This document shows, one piece after another, positions 6,223 to 15,634 of a stretch of 64,000 nt of DNA (its first letter is position 1; each line of letters opens with the position of its first letter). A program made the position numbers and the translations under genes. This DNA is from Bdellovibrionaceae bacterium UBA1609 (GTDB lineage Bacteria > Bdellovibrionota > Bdellovibrionia > Bdellovibrionales > UBA1609). Under the pieces are notes generated by a model that saw only the letters and a list, made by a program, of their open reading frames with translations, did no database searches and was not told the DNA's origin. The stretch lies in NCBI GenBank assembly GCA_002321895.1, contig DCMZ01000002.1, positions 1-64,000 of the forward strand. Reading direction: 5' to 3'.

Positions 6223-8753
6223 TTCCAGTAAGGGTTATAAATGACGGGGTCGTTGGGATCTTCGATAAATGTATAGGGTACAATGGGCATATCATAGCGT
6301 TGTGGGTTCAAGCTGATTAAGGAAAGTCCAATATACTTTAAAGTGTTTTCTAGAACATTACATTGCGAGGCCGAGGCATTTCGGTTGAGTACTGCCTTAA
6401 AACCATTATTGAAGGTTCGGGTGGGGTCAAATTTACGATATCGTTTACCGTAGTGTTTTTCTAATTCATTAAAGCATGACCGAACTTCATTATACCCCGT
6501 TTTTCTGATGCAGGAATTCACTCGGGAAAGTGCGCGCCCCACAGTTTTGTTGGCCACGTTGGTATCCACACAATTATCCGGATCCACAGTATCATCGCAA
6601 CTCAATCTTAGAGCGGCCATGGGTTCTCCATCGTGATAGGCTTGGTAGAGATATTCGGGACGATTGTTAAAAAGTCGATTAATGCTCTTTACCAAGCGAC
6701 TGGCAAGCAGAGTCGATGGGTAGAAGTATCTGCGGTCATCTTTTATGTCTAATTCTCTTTTTGAACTTAAGGGGTATATATGAACTTTATCAGCTGTATA
6801 AAGAGGGGAATACTTTAGTAGTTGACGACCTAAATTATGTCCAGTGCCTGTAATGAGTTGGTAAGGGCCAGAAGCCGACTCCGTGGCATTCACTTCGATG
6901 GGGAATACACCATGCTGGGTGGTGAACGGCAGTGACTCATTAAATACTATATTCATAAGGGTGGGGGGCACATCTTGATCCTCAAAGATCTCTTTTACAA
7001 AGGGATAGAAGGCGGCAATTGTTTCTAAATGGGCTATGGCTGATTTTTTCGAAGAGGACATCTTGAGGCCTTGGCAGTCCTCATCGCTGCGCATGCCCAT
7101 AGCACATTGATAAGCTTTACGGTTAACGGTCTTGCCAGAGCAAATTTTAAAGTTTCCACTGTTTGTGGTTAAGACCTTTAAGTAGCCTTGTACTTCCGGT
7201 GTGGATTCCAGTTCAATGATCCGGTTCATATGTTTGTCGGCTTGGGTTTCCTCGCGATCACTCCAGTCCAGATTGAATATATTAAGTAAAGGCTGATCGG
7301 ATTCGTCCTCAATTCTTTCAATGCGGTCGGTGGGTAAAGAATCTGCTTTCGCGATATCTTCATCTGTTTCATCGCTCTCAATAGGATCGGGCGAAGGGGT
7401 GGCGTCATGGTTTTCATCTGTGATTTCATTGGGACTATCATCTTCAGTCCCCTCTTGTTGGCGAGATCCATTTTGTTGTTCTTCTTGCTCTCTAAGTCGT
7501 TGTTGTTCTTCTCGAGCTTCTTTTTCTTTTTGCAGACGCTCTTTTCGTTCTTCCCATTGGGCTTGAGCGTACTCACGGATATCTGAAAAGAAATCACTGG
7601 CACGTTCTCGCCACTTGCGAGGTTCATTGGTTTCCTCTTCATCTTCCTGGAAAGAAGATGTGGTGGAAATTTGAATGGACTCAGAGACTTCATTGTTATC
7701 GGGATTTAAATCTATAGAAATGGAAACCGGGTCCGTGTCCTGTTCAGATTGAGGCTGAGTGTGGAGAAAATCGGTGTAATCTAGTTCGGCAAAACCGATA
7801 ACATCTTCGCTGATCTGACTTTTACCATTTGTTTCGTCGGCCTCCAGAGATTCTATATAGACTCTACCGGGAAGTGACTTTCGGGTTTGCTCGTTATTTG
7901 CATCCGTGTCGTCCTGTTCGGAATCTTCTGAACGGGTAACTCTCGGTGTGCGAATAGAAAGTTGTTTATCGTTGGATAAAGGAATTTTAACTTCAGTGGA
8001 AGAGGGGCCAAACGGCATAGAGATAGTTCGTTGTAAGACCGGTAGATCTTTATCAATGTTCTGTAGTGACTCAACCACCTCACTGGATTCTTCGGGTCGA
8101 ACTTCAGCTCGCTGGGACTTCCAATAGACCGAACGCTGAGTATAGAGAAATGGAGCTTTAGCTATGGTCTTGTAAGTTTGGTCGGCTTGTTTCTCATACT
8201 GGCCAACAATGTAGGAAATGGTTTGGCATTTATCTCCTGTGCGAGCAGTACATTGAGCACTTAGGCCATAAGAATGAGGGGAGTCAGTGCTTTGCGAGCT
8301 GTACTGAATATCCTCTTCTCCATTTCTTAGAGTTGTGAGGTTGGAGAGAAATTGGATATCCGGGGTGTCCGCATTTTTAAAACTAACGGTAACAAAAAAG
8401 TATTTGATGGATTCCGAGTCTTGCATGGAGAAAATTGGAGTTTTGTTTTTATCCAAGGGTTTCAGGTCGATGTTTTTAATGGACCGTGCTAGCTCCACAT
8501 CGGAAAGGCTATCCATGGTGTTTTGCATTTGCGTGAGACGTTCCGCTTGGGCGCTATCTGTTTGAACATAAGAGGGGGGCTCTATAGCGCGATAATCTTC
8601 CAGGGTGAGTTTTTCTGCAAGAGGGTTATCCTTCACCTCATTCACAAAAGTCTTTGATCCCTTGGGTGGACTTAGTTTTTTCGCACAGGCGCTTAAGCTC
8701 AGCGCTGCTAAGCCTAAAAACAAAAGAATAAAAAGTCTTCCTGTGGATTTCAT
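6219..8753 (-). CDS. Lipoprotein with a C-terminal lytic transglycosylase-like domain
   Basis: 844 residues from ATG 8753, chosen because it gives a lipoprotein signal ending LSLSAC (C23); an upstream GTG adds 11 residues. Residues about 30-300 are of unknown fold. About 380-440 is a Glu/Arg/Gln coiled coil and about 440-490 is very acidic. The last 300 residues contain LMNIVFNES, with the Glu expected for SLT-type catalysis, and ESASGPYQLITGTGHNLG, matching the family's S-x-A-x-G-x-x-Q pattern. This suggests an MltD-like peptidoglycan lyase in the periplasm, perhaps for remodelling host or own wall. The very long N-terminal part is unlike ordinary MltD. Confidence 0.7.
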   Translation of the reverse strand: MKSTGRLFILLFLGLAALSLSACAKKLSPPKGSKTFVNEVKDNPLAEKLTLEDYRAIEPPSYVQTDSAQAERLTQMQNTMDSLSDVELARSIKNIDLKPLDKNKTPIFSMQDSESIKYFFVTVSFKNADTPDIQFLSNLTTLRNGEEDIQYSSQSTDSPHSYGLSAQCTARTGDKCQTISYIVGQYEKQADQTYKTIAKAPFLYTQRSVYWKSQRAEVRPEESSEVVESLQNIDKDLPVLQRTISMPFGPSSTEVKIPLSNDKQLSIRTPRVTRSEDSEQDDTDANNEQTRKSLPGRVYIESLEADETNGKSQISEDVIGFAELDYTDFLHTQPQSEQDTDPVSISIDLNPDNNEVSESIQISTTSSFQEDEEETNEPRKWRERASDFFSDIREYAQAQWEERKERLQKEKEAREEQQRLREQEEQQNGSRQQEGTEDDSPNEITDENHDATPSPDPIESDETDEDIAKADSLPTDRIERIEDESDQPLLNIFNLDWSDREETQADKHMNRIIELESTPEVQGYLKVLTTNSGNFKICSGKTVNRKAYQCAMGMRSDEDCQGLKMSSSKKSAIAHLETIAAFYPFVKEIFEDQDVPPTLMNIVFNESLPFTTQHGVFPIEVNATESASGPYQLITGTGHNLGRQLLKYSPLYTADKVHIYPLSSKRELDIKDDRRYFYPSTLLASRLVKSINRLFNNRPEYLYQAYHDGEPMAALRLSCDDTVDPDNCVDTNVANKTVGRALSRVNSCIRKTGYNEVRSCFNELEKHYGKRYRKFDPTRTFNNGFKAVLNRNASASQCNVLENTLKYIGLSLISLNPQRYDMPIVPYTFIEDPNDPVIYNPYWK

Positions 8754-8891
8754 CAGTGTTTTATAGGAGCAATCCCAGTGCCGCACTCATCTGGCAAATA
8801 GGGCCTAACCTGCTGAAAGTAGGTAATTTTTACTGTTCACAACTCAGTCAGACCGCCCCATTTTGTCAGTCTCAGGGTGCGCCGCATCTCA

Positions 8892-8912
8892 AAAAGGTGC
8901 CTGGCACCTTTT
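8892..8912. repeat. Perfect 10-1-10 palindrome
   Basis: AAAAGGTGCC-T-GGCACCTTTT. The stem ends in A/T tracts on both sides, so it could terminate transcription in either direction. It is also like dispersed REP/IS200-type hairpins I have seen in other genomes. I find no second copy in this window. Confidence 0.7.
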
Positions 8913-8957
8913 AGTGATATCAGGTAATTACAAGGTTCAATTTCTACAGGAGATCCT

Positions 8958-10046
8958 ATGGGTGATATCAAGCGGACCCCGCTGGCAGAATTGCATGAAA
9001 AGCACGGGGCAAAAATGGTGGATTTTGCGGGCTGGTGGATGCCAGTACAATTCAAAGGCCTTAAAGAAGAGCATTTGTTAGTACGGGAAAAGGTGGGACT
9101 TTTTGATGTTTCCCACATGGGAGAAATTCGAGTGAAGGGTCCTCAATCACTACCCACCATTCAGTGGCTGCTTTCTAATGACGCCAGTGTGTTAACCAAG
9201 GGGAAGGCCCAATACACGCTTTTGACCAATCATGAGGGCGGTATCGTGGACGACTTAATTGTCTACTGTATTGAGCCGGAAGAGGATTATTTACTTTGTG
9301 TGAACGCCGCTAATATCGAAAAGGATTTTCAGTGGATCTTGGAGAATAATAAAGGTGCCGATATCACCAATGAAAGTGAAGACTGGGCACAGATAGCTAT
9401 TCAGGGGCCCAAAGGTGTGGAGCTGACCAGCGCTGTGTTCGGCGAAGATCTTTCCAGCATTGAGAGTTTTAGTTTTGCTGCAAAAACTTTTGCCGGCGTG
9501 GAGACCTGGGTGGCTCGCACGGGGTACACTGGCGAGGATGGTTTTGAGGTGTTTGTTCCTAAGGCCCAGGCGGCTGAGCTCTGGACAGCGCTTTTAGAAA
9601 AGGGAGCTCCCATGGGAGTGGAGCCCATTGGTTTGGGAGCCAGAGATACCCTCCGGACGGAGAAGAAATACCCTCTCTATGGCCATGAAATTAATGATTC
9701 GACCAATCCCTATGAAGCCGGTTTGGGTTGGGTGACAAAAGTGAATGCAAAAGACTTTGTGGGTAAGTCCAAAATTGTGGAGCAGAAGGAGCAAGGGCTC
9801 GCCCGAAAGTTGGTGGGTTTTAAAATGCTGGATCGTGGGATCGCTCGGCAGGGCTACCAGTTGTTATCCTTTGACAATAAGGAATTGGGCGAGGTAACCA
9901 GTGGTACTCCTTCACCTTCATTGAACGAGAATATCGGCATTGGCTATGTGCTCAAAGAGTACGCAGAGCTGGGAACTGAAATTTTAGTGCAAGTGAGGGC
10001 TAGGCAGCTGAAAGCGCAAGTGGTACAAACACCCTTTGTGAAATAA
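8958..10046 (+). CDS. gcvT: Glycine cleavage system T protein (aminomethyltransferase)
   Basis: 362 residues, normal length. GcvT transfers the methylene group from aminomethyl-lipoyl GcvH to tetrahydrofolate, releasing ammonia. Signatures: MVDFAGWWMPVQF and FDVSHMGEI near the N-terminus, GGIVDDLIVY with the catalytic-site Asp, GYTGEDGFEV for folate binding, and LGARDTLR. ACAGGAG lies 5 bases before the ATG. gcvH follows after 22 bases. gcvP is 26 kb away on the other strand, and no lpd is in the window. Confidence 0.97.
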   Translation: MGDIKRTPLAELHEKHGAKMVDFAGWWMPVQFKGLKEEHLLVREKVGLFDVSHMGEIRVKGPQSLPTIQWLLSNDASVLTKGKAQYTLLTNHEGGIVDDLIVYCIEPEEDYLLCVNAANIEKDFQWILENNKGADITNESEDWAQIAIQGPKGVELTSAVFGEDLSSIESFSFAAKTFAGVETWVARTGYTGEDGFEVFVPKAQAAELWTALLEKGAPMGVEPIGLGARDTLRTEKKYPLYGHEINDSTNPYEAGLGWVTKVNAKDFVGKSKIVEQKEQGLARKLVGFKMLDRGIARQGYQLLSFDNKELGEVTSGTPSPSLNENIGIGYVLKEYAELGTEILVQVRARQLKAQVVQTPFVK

Positions 10047-10068
10047 CAAAATATTGATGAGGTTGGTC

Positions 10069-10458
10069 ATGAGAGTTCCAGAGGAAAACTATTATACAAA
10101 AGATCACGAGTGGGCCTATGTGGATGAGAACACTGTCACTGTGGGTATCACTGAGTACGCGCAGGAATCTTTGGGCGAAGTGGTATATTGCGAATTGCCG
10201 GAAGAAGGGCAAAAAGTCACTCAAAACGAGCCTTTTGGGGTTGTAGAGTCTGTTAAGGCTGTAAGTGATCTATTGGCGCCTGTTTCAGGTACTGTTATTG
10301 AAGTGAACGATGGTTTGGGTGACAACCCGGGTCCAATTAACGACGACCCCCAGAATGATGGGTGGCTGATCCGTATAGAAATGGACTCAGAGAAAGAATT
10401 AGCTAATTTAATGCGGGCTCCAGATTATAAAAAATTAATTTCTGAAGCTCAGTCCTAG
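10069..10458 (+). CDS. gcvH: Glycine cleavage system H protein
   Basis: 129 residues from ATG 10069, the start matching the family N-terminus (VPEENYYTKDHEW); upstream in-frame TTG/ATG codons would add five residues. GcvH carries the lipoyl arm between GcvP, GcvT and Lpd. The lipoylated lysine is K63 in VVESVKAVSDLLAP. The tRNA-Leu gene follows after 48 bases with no terminator between, so the two may share a transcript. Confidence 0.97.
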   Translation: MRVPEENYYTKDHEWAYVDENTVTVGITEYAQESLGEVVYCELPEEGQKVTQNEPFGVVESVKAVSDLLAPVSGTVIEVNDGLGDNPGPINDDPQNDGWLIRIEMDSEKELANLMRAPDYKKLISEAQS

Positions 10459-10506
10459 ACAAGTCGGGCAGAATCCACTAGTTTTGTCCGGTCTTCATAT
10501 GTATGT

Positions 10507-10591
10507 GCCCACGTGGTGGAATTGGCAGACACGCTAGACTTAGGATCTAGTGCCGAGAGGCGTGGGGGTTCGACTCCCTCCGTGGGCACCA
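10507..10591 (+). tRNA. tRNA-Leu, anticodon UAG
   Basis: 85 nt with encoded CCA. The acceptor stem GCCCACG pairs with CGTGGGC, followed by A-CCA. The anticodon stem CTAGA/TCTAG encloses loop CTTAGGA, giving anticodon TAG (reads CUA, and CUN by wobble). A long variable arm (GTGCCGAGAGGCGT region) marks a class II leucine tRNA, and GGTTCGACTCC forms the T loop. Confidence 0.96.
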
Positions 10592-10599
10592 AATAAATA

Positions 10600-10624
10600 A
10601 AGCAGGCTATAAGCCTGCTTTTTT
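10600..10624 (+). terminator. Terminator after tRNA-Leu, probably bidirectional
   Basis: AAGCAGGCT-ATA-AGCCTGCTT, a perfect 9-bp stem, then TTTT. On the minus strand the same stem is followed by TATTTATTT, so it may also end the convergent hydrolase gene. Confidence 0.9.
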
Positions 10625-10634
10625 ATTTTGCCCT

Positions 10635-11531
10635 TTAGGGGTGGAAATGGTGGAGGACGAGCTCGCCCAGTTGGTTGTGGATGGCGATGTCCCAACGGGG
10701 GCGGCCCACCCTTTGGGGGTTCTCCTGCATGGCTGAGATGATGACTTGCTTTCCAGAGGACGTCATAAAGTAACCCGCATCTCCGGCGGCGCGCGACGTG
10801 CTGCCAGTCTTATGAAAGAAAAACACCTCTTCGGGAAACCGCTTATTCAATTGATTGTTGTATCTTTGTTTTTCCAAAACGGAATGCAAATGTCGGTTAG
10901 ACTCTTCAGACAACAACCAAAGTGCTCGCTGTCGCTTTAAAAAACGGTAAAGAATTCCCAGATCCCTGCTTGTAGAAATATTTCGAATGCTAAGGCCAGG
11001 CTCCGGGTCTACGAGGGCGTACATCTTTCGATGCACTTGTGTGTTGGTCATGCCCAGTTGTTTAGCCACGGTGTTGATAAAATCCTTACTGAGTAAATCC
11101 ATAAACTGGTTCGTAGCAATGTTATTGGACCGTGCGAGCATAGCCTCTAAAAGTTGGGCGACGGTTTGCTTTTTGCCAATGGCCCATTCGTCGCAACCAT
11201 AAAACTGGCACTCGTCATCAGCGTTGGATTGAGAGATGGTCACTTCGTCTGTTAAGCGTAGGCCATTGAGATCTATCTTTCTAAGGGCTGTCACCGCAAT
11301 GAGTATCTTTATTGTAGATGCAGGGTAAATGGTTTTGTCTGGATTGAAATGATCTTCACACTCCAAGGTCCCACTGGAATTAAAAACACTCACAGAAAAG
11401 CCCACATCAGAGCCACGGTTGAGAGGGGCCTGGGCTAAGTTTTGAAGTTCGGAATTGAGTCCACAGGAAGAAGCTCCCATAGCCATTGGGGAAAAAGATA
11501 AACCAATAAATAACATTAACGACTTAAGCAT
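10635..11531 (-). CDS. Class A beta-lactamase-fold serine hydrolase
   Basis: 298 residues with a signal peptide (about 1-20). It holds the class A motifs: S72-T-I-K75 in YPASTIK, S135-N-N in ARSNN, and K241-T-G in FHKTGST. The omega-loop region EPGLS (E177) resembles the E-x-x-L-N of true class A enzymes but with Ser for Asn. It acts in the periplasm as a beta-lactamase or a D,D-peptidase-like enzyme; sequence alone does not decide. Four cysteines (C109/C113 close together) suggest a disulphide. The gene stands alone, downstream of the permease gene on the same strand. Confidence 0.85.
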   Translation of the reverse strand: MLKSLMLFIGLSFSPMAMGASSCGLNSELQNLAQAPLNRGSDVGFSVSVFNSSGTLECEDHFNPDKTIYPASTIKILIAVTALRKIDLNGLRLTDEVTISQSNADDECQFYGCDEWAIGKKQTVAQLLEAMLARSNNIATNQFMDLLSKDFINTVAKQLGMTNTQVHRKMYALVDPEPGLSIRNISTSRDLGILYRFLKRQRALWLLSEESNRHLHSVLEKQRYNNQLNKRFPEEVFFFHKTGSTSRAAGDAGYFMTSSGKQVIISAMQENPQRVGRPRWDIAIHNQLGELVLHHFHP

Positions 11532-11585
11532 ACCTCATTGTTGAGTCTTAAGTGCGATTGATCAACTGAATTTGATTTTTCTGGA

Positions 11586-12938
11586 TTACAGTAAATTGAT
11601 GCGTTTTGCGTAGTCCACAAGAGGTTTAAATGGAGAGGCCCATTTTCCACTTTTACTTCTACGAACTAAGCTGTTTGCAGCTAACATCAGAATACAAACC
11701 AAGCCAATGCCAACCGCGGAGAGCTCAGGGTTTTGATACATCTGTGCGCCAATGAAGATCAATATAAGCGAACTAAATGTGTACACACTGGCTTTAATCT
11801 TAAAATGGGTTTCCTCATCAGGAAGGACCTTAAGTAAACTCATGGCTACTAAAAGATAGAAAAACCAGTTAACGACAACAAACATGGTCACTAGAGATTC
11901 AAAACTGCCGGCCAAGATAAAAGCACTTGTAATAAATAGCTGCAATGAAAGCGCATTATTGGGGGACGTATGGATTCGATTCAGCCGCCCGTAACGACGA
12001 AACAGAAAACCGTCCTCCGAGAGTTTGGCTGTAATGCGAGGGCCGATCAAGACGGCGGCATGTCCTGTGGTTAGCAAACCAATAACTGTAAGTAACAGTG
12101 TTATATTCTTTCCAACAGCTCCAAAACTCATTTCATTGAGTAAAACGGCGATATTGGGTGTTTCTGCTATGAGATCGGGTGGTACAAACAGTATGGCACA
12201 AACATTAATTACCAAGTAAAGAGCAAAGATCACAAAGGTGCCTGCAAATAAGCAGCAGCGAATGCGCTTCTTGCCCTTCTTCACTTCATCTGTAACAAAG
12301 GTCAGAGTATTGAACCCTTCAAAGCTCCACAAGATGGCTGCAAAAGCTAATAGGCCGAAATGTAGGCCATTGAACTCAGGCCACTGATTCATTTGTTGAA
12401 GAGGGGAAAGTGTAGGGCGACTGGAAATAAAAATGAGGCCGAGAACCATTGCCAGAATGGTTAGTATTTGAAATAGCACAAGAGTGGTTTGGATCTTTCC
12501 TGCAGCACGAATGCCACGATAGTTCAGAATAGTTAAAATAGCGGCTGAAATTAAAGCGCCGAGTTTAACACTGATCGTAGAGATATTGGGATCGAAGTAA
12601 CTTAAGTGACTGGCTAAATATAAACACATGCCCGCGATCATAGTTGGGCACAGTACAAGTAGGCTGAGCCATCCGTATACAGCAGCAACACCTCTCCCAT
12701 GACCTTTTTTAAGGTATACGTACTGACCACCACCTTCTGGTAGCAATTCACCAAGGCGGCCATAGATATCAGCGCCGAGCAGGCAAAGCAGAGCGCCAAG
12801 TCCCCAAAGGGCGGCCACCACTCCCAGATGAGTGGAAAACTTAGCCACCATCGAAGGAGCAAAAAAGATTCCCGTACCGAGTACGCTACCAATTATGATA
12901 GCCACTGACGGAAGGGAACCGATTGTCTTTTTATCCAT
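11586..12938 (-). CDS. APC-superfamily amino-acid permease
   Basis: 450 residues from ATG 12938 (an upstream GTG adds two). The opening segment SVAIIIGSVLGTGIFFAPS is the substrate-binding unwound helix 1 of APC transporters (G-S-G/V-I-F pattern). About twelve hydrophobic segments follow. It probably takes up or exchanges amino acids across the inner membrane. The substrate cannot be told. It lies 13 bp downstream of a secreted protein gene on the same strand, so they may be cotranscribed. Confidence 0.88.
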   Translation of the reverse strand: MDKKTIGSLPSVAIIIGSVLGTGIFFAPSMVAKFSTHLGVVAALWGLGALLCLLGADIYGRLGELLPEGGGQYVYLKKGHGRGVAAVYGWLSLLVLCPTMIAGMCLYLASHLSYFDPNISTISVKLGALISAAILTILNYRGIRAAGKIQTTLVLFQILTILAMVLGLIFISSRPTLSPLQQMNQWPEFNGLHFGLLAFAAILWSFEGFNTLTFVTDEVKKGKKRIRCCLFAGTFVIFALYLVINVCAILFVPPDLIAETPNIAVLLNEMSFGAVGKNITLLLTVIGLLTTGHAAVLIGPRITAKLSEDGFLFRRYGRLNRIHTSPNNALSLQLFITSAFILAGSFESLVTMFVVVNWFFYLLVAMSLLKVLPDEETHFKIKASVYTFSSLILIFIGAQMYQNPELSAVGIGLVCILMLAANSLVRRSKSGKWASPFKPLVDYAKRINLL

Positions 12939-12951
12939 CGACACCGCGGAA

Positions 12952-14289
12952 CTACTTTCTTCTCTTATAAACTAAAAGATGATTGGCATAAGATTTACAT
13001 TCTCTTTTTGTTGCCGTCCCACAAGCATTTGTAGGTGTGTCATCTGCGGGAGCTCCACGTCCTGTACCCATTGTTGGGCCCGTAAGGTGGCTGGCATAGC
13101 CGTACCTAAATGGAAGCAGACCTTTCCAGGTCACACCAAGTAAATTAGATTTTACGGAGTCACAGACTTTATTATCACCACGGAGCTTTTTAAGCTGCGA
13201 TTGTGCCTTTTTATCGCTGGAGTCACAAATACCCTGATCAAAAGCCGATTGAAGTTCTGGCTGTTGAAAGTTCTTCATAATACTGTAACTCAAATTGGGG
13301 ATTGTGTATTGCCCGAACAGCACTCGATCCCATTCATTGTCAGAAAATTCATTGTCCTTGAGACCGGAATCAGTTTGCACCACATAGTCGACATTTTCCG
13401 TTACTAGGGCGTTAACCACTTTAAAGAGGTCTTTCAAATAGGGAGCATAACTGGCCGCTTTATAAAAAGCGGTATCGAAATTTTGAGCTTCTAAGTGGTC
13501 AATCACCCTGCGATCTTGTTTGTAACCAGGTAATCCATCATATTCATCAGGACCTAAATTTTGCTGAAAATAATAAAGGGAGGCTTCTGAACCGTTGGGT
13601 TTTAAGTAATCAATCCGAACTCCTCGATGTGAGTTTTCATCTTCATAGAGTTCGCCGGATTCAGTGACATCCAGATAGGCGATGTTTTCAATCTTGTAAC
13701 CAATGGAAACTAAACCAACCGCAGCCACTGTAACAACTCCATGTTGCTTGAGTTGTTGGGCCATAGACCGAGTTACAAAGTAACTTCTGTAAGGTAACGA
13801 CATAAATGCCTTACCCAGTTCGTTGGCATATTGGATCAAGTCTTCTTTTTTATCGACCTGTGGAAGTCGACCCACATCTTCCAATCCCACTAAATAGAGT
13901 TTTTCAAGGTTCGGGAAAAACAAGTTGGGATAAACCGAGTCGGGTCCACCAAAAAGATAGATTACACTTTTTGAGTTTTGACTCACCTCTGGCAATTCGG
14001 ATTCTACAAAACGAGTGATCTGATTTTGTTTCGCAGGAGAGAGTCGATTGACTACGGTGTAACGATTAGCGCTCCAGTACTTAAAAGTGTTTTTACTCAT
14101 GAAATCTGAAATTAAAAAATCTCTGGATTCGTTGGTAGGGTAGCCGCTTTCAATGTCGCCGGATAAAGCCATAACAGTGGTGTGTTCTATTCCAGCGTAG
14201 GCGATACTGTTACAAAGTAAAAACAGAAGACCCAATAGGTGACTTGGATAAATCGATTTCTTTTGACGAGTTAGGGGAGTGGGGTTCAT
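12952..14289 (-). CDS. Secreted protein of unknown function
   Basis: 445 residues from ATG 14289, chosen because it puts the hydrophobic segment HLLGLLFLLCNSIAYA in a normal signal peptide; the frame continues 24 residues further up with a poor N-terminus. The mature protein has strands resembling a Rossmann-like core (VIYLFGGPDS, VVTVAAVGLVS) and a C-terminal part with four cysteines, including CGTATKREC, probably disulphide-bonded. It is therefore periplasmic or extracellular. I recognise no family. Confidence 0.7.
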   Translation of the reverse strand: MNPTPLTRQKKSIYPSHLLGLLFLLCNSIAYAGIEHTTVMALSGDIESGYPTNESRDFLISDFMSKNTFKYWSANRYTVVNRLSPAKQNQITRFVESELPEVSQNSKSVIYLFGGPDSVYPNLFFPNLEKLYLVGLEDVGRLPQVDKKEDLIQYANELGKAFMSLPYRSYFVTRSMAQQLKQHGVVTVAAVGLVSIGYKIENIAYLDVTESGELYEDENSHRGVRIDYLKPNGSEASLYYFQQNLGPDEYDGLPGYKQDRRVIDHLEAQNFDTAFYKAASYAPYLKDLFKVVNALVTENVDYVVQTDSGLKDNEFSDNEWDRVLFGQYTIPNLSYSIMKNFQQPELQSAFDQGICDSSDKKAQSQLKKLRGDNKVCDSVKSNLLGVTWKGLLPFRYGYASHLTGPTMGTGRGAPADDTPTNACGTATKRECKSYANHLLVYKRRK

Positions 14290-14498
14290 GGCTCTTGCTC
14301 GCTTTTTATATGTTGTGGGTAGGTTTGGTTGTGAGATATTAAACATGACTACGTACGTCAACTTCTCGCCGGGATAGTGCTAAATCTTCACGGTTTTGAA
14401 GCTTCCATTGGAATTATTTCGAAAGTCACAATTTAAAAAAAATTACATCACTTTATGGAAGCTGGATGTACTCCTTTACAGTTTAAGTAGAGACTAAT

Positions 14499-15629
14499 AT
14501 GATCCGCCGCAATATGAAATTATCTAATATGTTATCCCTAGTGAGTGTACTGGTCGGTCATCATGCTTTGGCCACTGAAAAGGTCGTTGTTAGCGATCTA
14601 GATACCAATACCCCAGTGATTGAGTCCCTGTCTCATCCCTCATGTTTGATCCCCATTCAGCAAATGGGTTTAGAGCTCAAGGATCTCTACAATCAATTCG
14701 ATGGATCTGATCCTAAGTATTTACAACGCAATGATGCCCCTCTGGAGGCAGGTCAAAAATACACCGTGCTTGATGAGTTTAGATTTCGTTATATCGTAGG
14801 TGACTTTAATACTCTTGAAGAGAATGAGGCCGGTCAAAAAATTTGCCGAGGCGTACAAGAGGTCAATCCAAAGTTAGATCTCATCCCAGAGCTTTCCGAC
14901 GGCGATCAAATGATGAGGTATCTCTCGTCAGTGGGCCGGTTTGAAACCGATCCGTTAGATAAGCCGGGAATCGTAAAGTTTAGAGGACGTAACTATTGTA
15001 TAGGGCAAACGTTAAATCTTTGCGATGCAAAAAAAGTGGATGGTGGTGTGGCCTTAAAGTTAGTGGCTAAATTCATTACCTCCTCCAAGCATGAAGTGAC
15101 AAAGTCCATGGGAAAACTTGGAATTGTTGATGGGTTAGTGGATTATGAGAAAAAGGGATATGTTTACTATGCGCCCGTGAATCGAATCGCTCAAAGAGCT
15201 TGGGATTTCTATAGATTTTTAGACCCAAATGTTCAAGATTTACAAAGAGGTCGACTCTATAACGAAGAGGATCATCAAAGAGACTTAATCACAGGGGGAG
15301 GTAAGGGGAAGAACCGTACTATCTTCAGTGTGGGTAGGATTTTGATGCCCAACTTTATGTACTTTACAGGTCTTCCGAGTCCTACAAATCCAAAGGGATT
15401 CTATATGGATGGAAATGGAATTCATGAGAAAACAACGGCCGTGGGTCAGGAAATGAAGGATTTCTTAGGGGCTCCGGTGAGTGTCGGTTGTATTCGATTG
15501 AATGATTTTGGTTCTAAATTCACTCGATGGTTTATCCCGCGGGGAGCCAGGTTTTTTATTCACTACCAGCATGAGAACTACAAAACTTTTGCTTCCGACG
15601 AGTTGATCGAAGCCACGGCCCGGAAGTAG
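14499..15629 (+). CDS. L,D-transpeptidase-like (YkuD) periplasmic protein
   Basis: 376 residues with a signal peptide ending HHALA-TE. The C-terminal part has the YkuD pattern: H310 in GNGIHEKTTAVG and the nucleophile C331 in SVGCIRLNDF (S-x-G-C-I-R). Such enzymes make or edit 3-3 cross-links in peptidoglycan or attach lipoproteins to it; the Bdellovibrio group has many of them. The N-terminal 200 residues contain paired cysteines and are of unknown fold. AGTAGAGAC precedes the ATG. Its end is five bases from the convergent DUF4105 gene. Confidence 0.85.
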   Translation: MIRRNMKLSNMLSLVSVLVGHHALATEKVVVSDLDTNTPVIESLSHPSCLIPIQQMGLELKDLYNQFDGSDPKYLQRNDAPLEAGQKYTVLDEFRFRYIVGDFNTLEENEAGQKICRGVQEVNPKLDLIPELSDGDQMMRYLSSVGRFETDPLDKPGIVKFRGRNYCIGQTLNLCDAKKVDGGVALKLVAKFITSSKHEVTKSMGKLGIVDGLVDYEKKGYVYYAPVNRIAQRAWDFYRFLDPNVQDLQRGRLYNEEDHQRDLITGGGKGKNRTIFSVGRILMPNFMYFTGLPSPTNPKGFYMDGNGIHEKTTAVGQEMKDFLGAPVSVGCIRLNDFGSKFTRWFIPRGARFFIHYQHENYKTFASDELIEATARK

Positions 15630-15634
15630 TGGGT

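Noticed and set aside
7226..7693. 155-codon minus-strand ORF inside the transglycosylase-like gene
   Set aside because: It is a second frame of the charged, repetitive coding region, with Lys/Met-rich product and no SD.
8754..8957. Glycine riboswitch in front of gcvT
   Set aside because: The conserved core of the aptamer is not visible; only the palindrome and the SD are.
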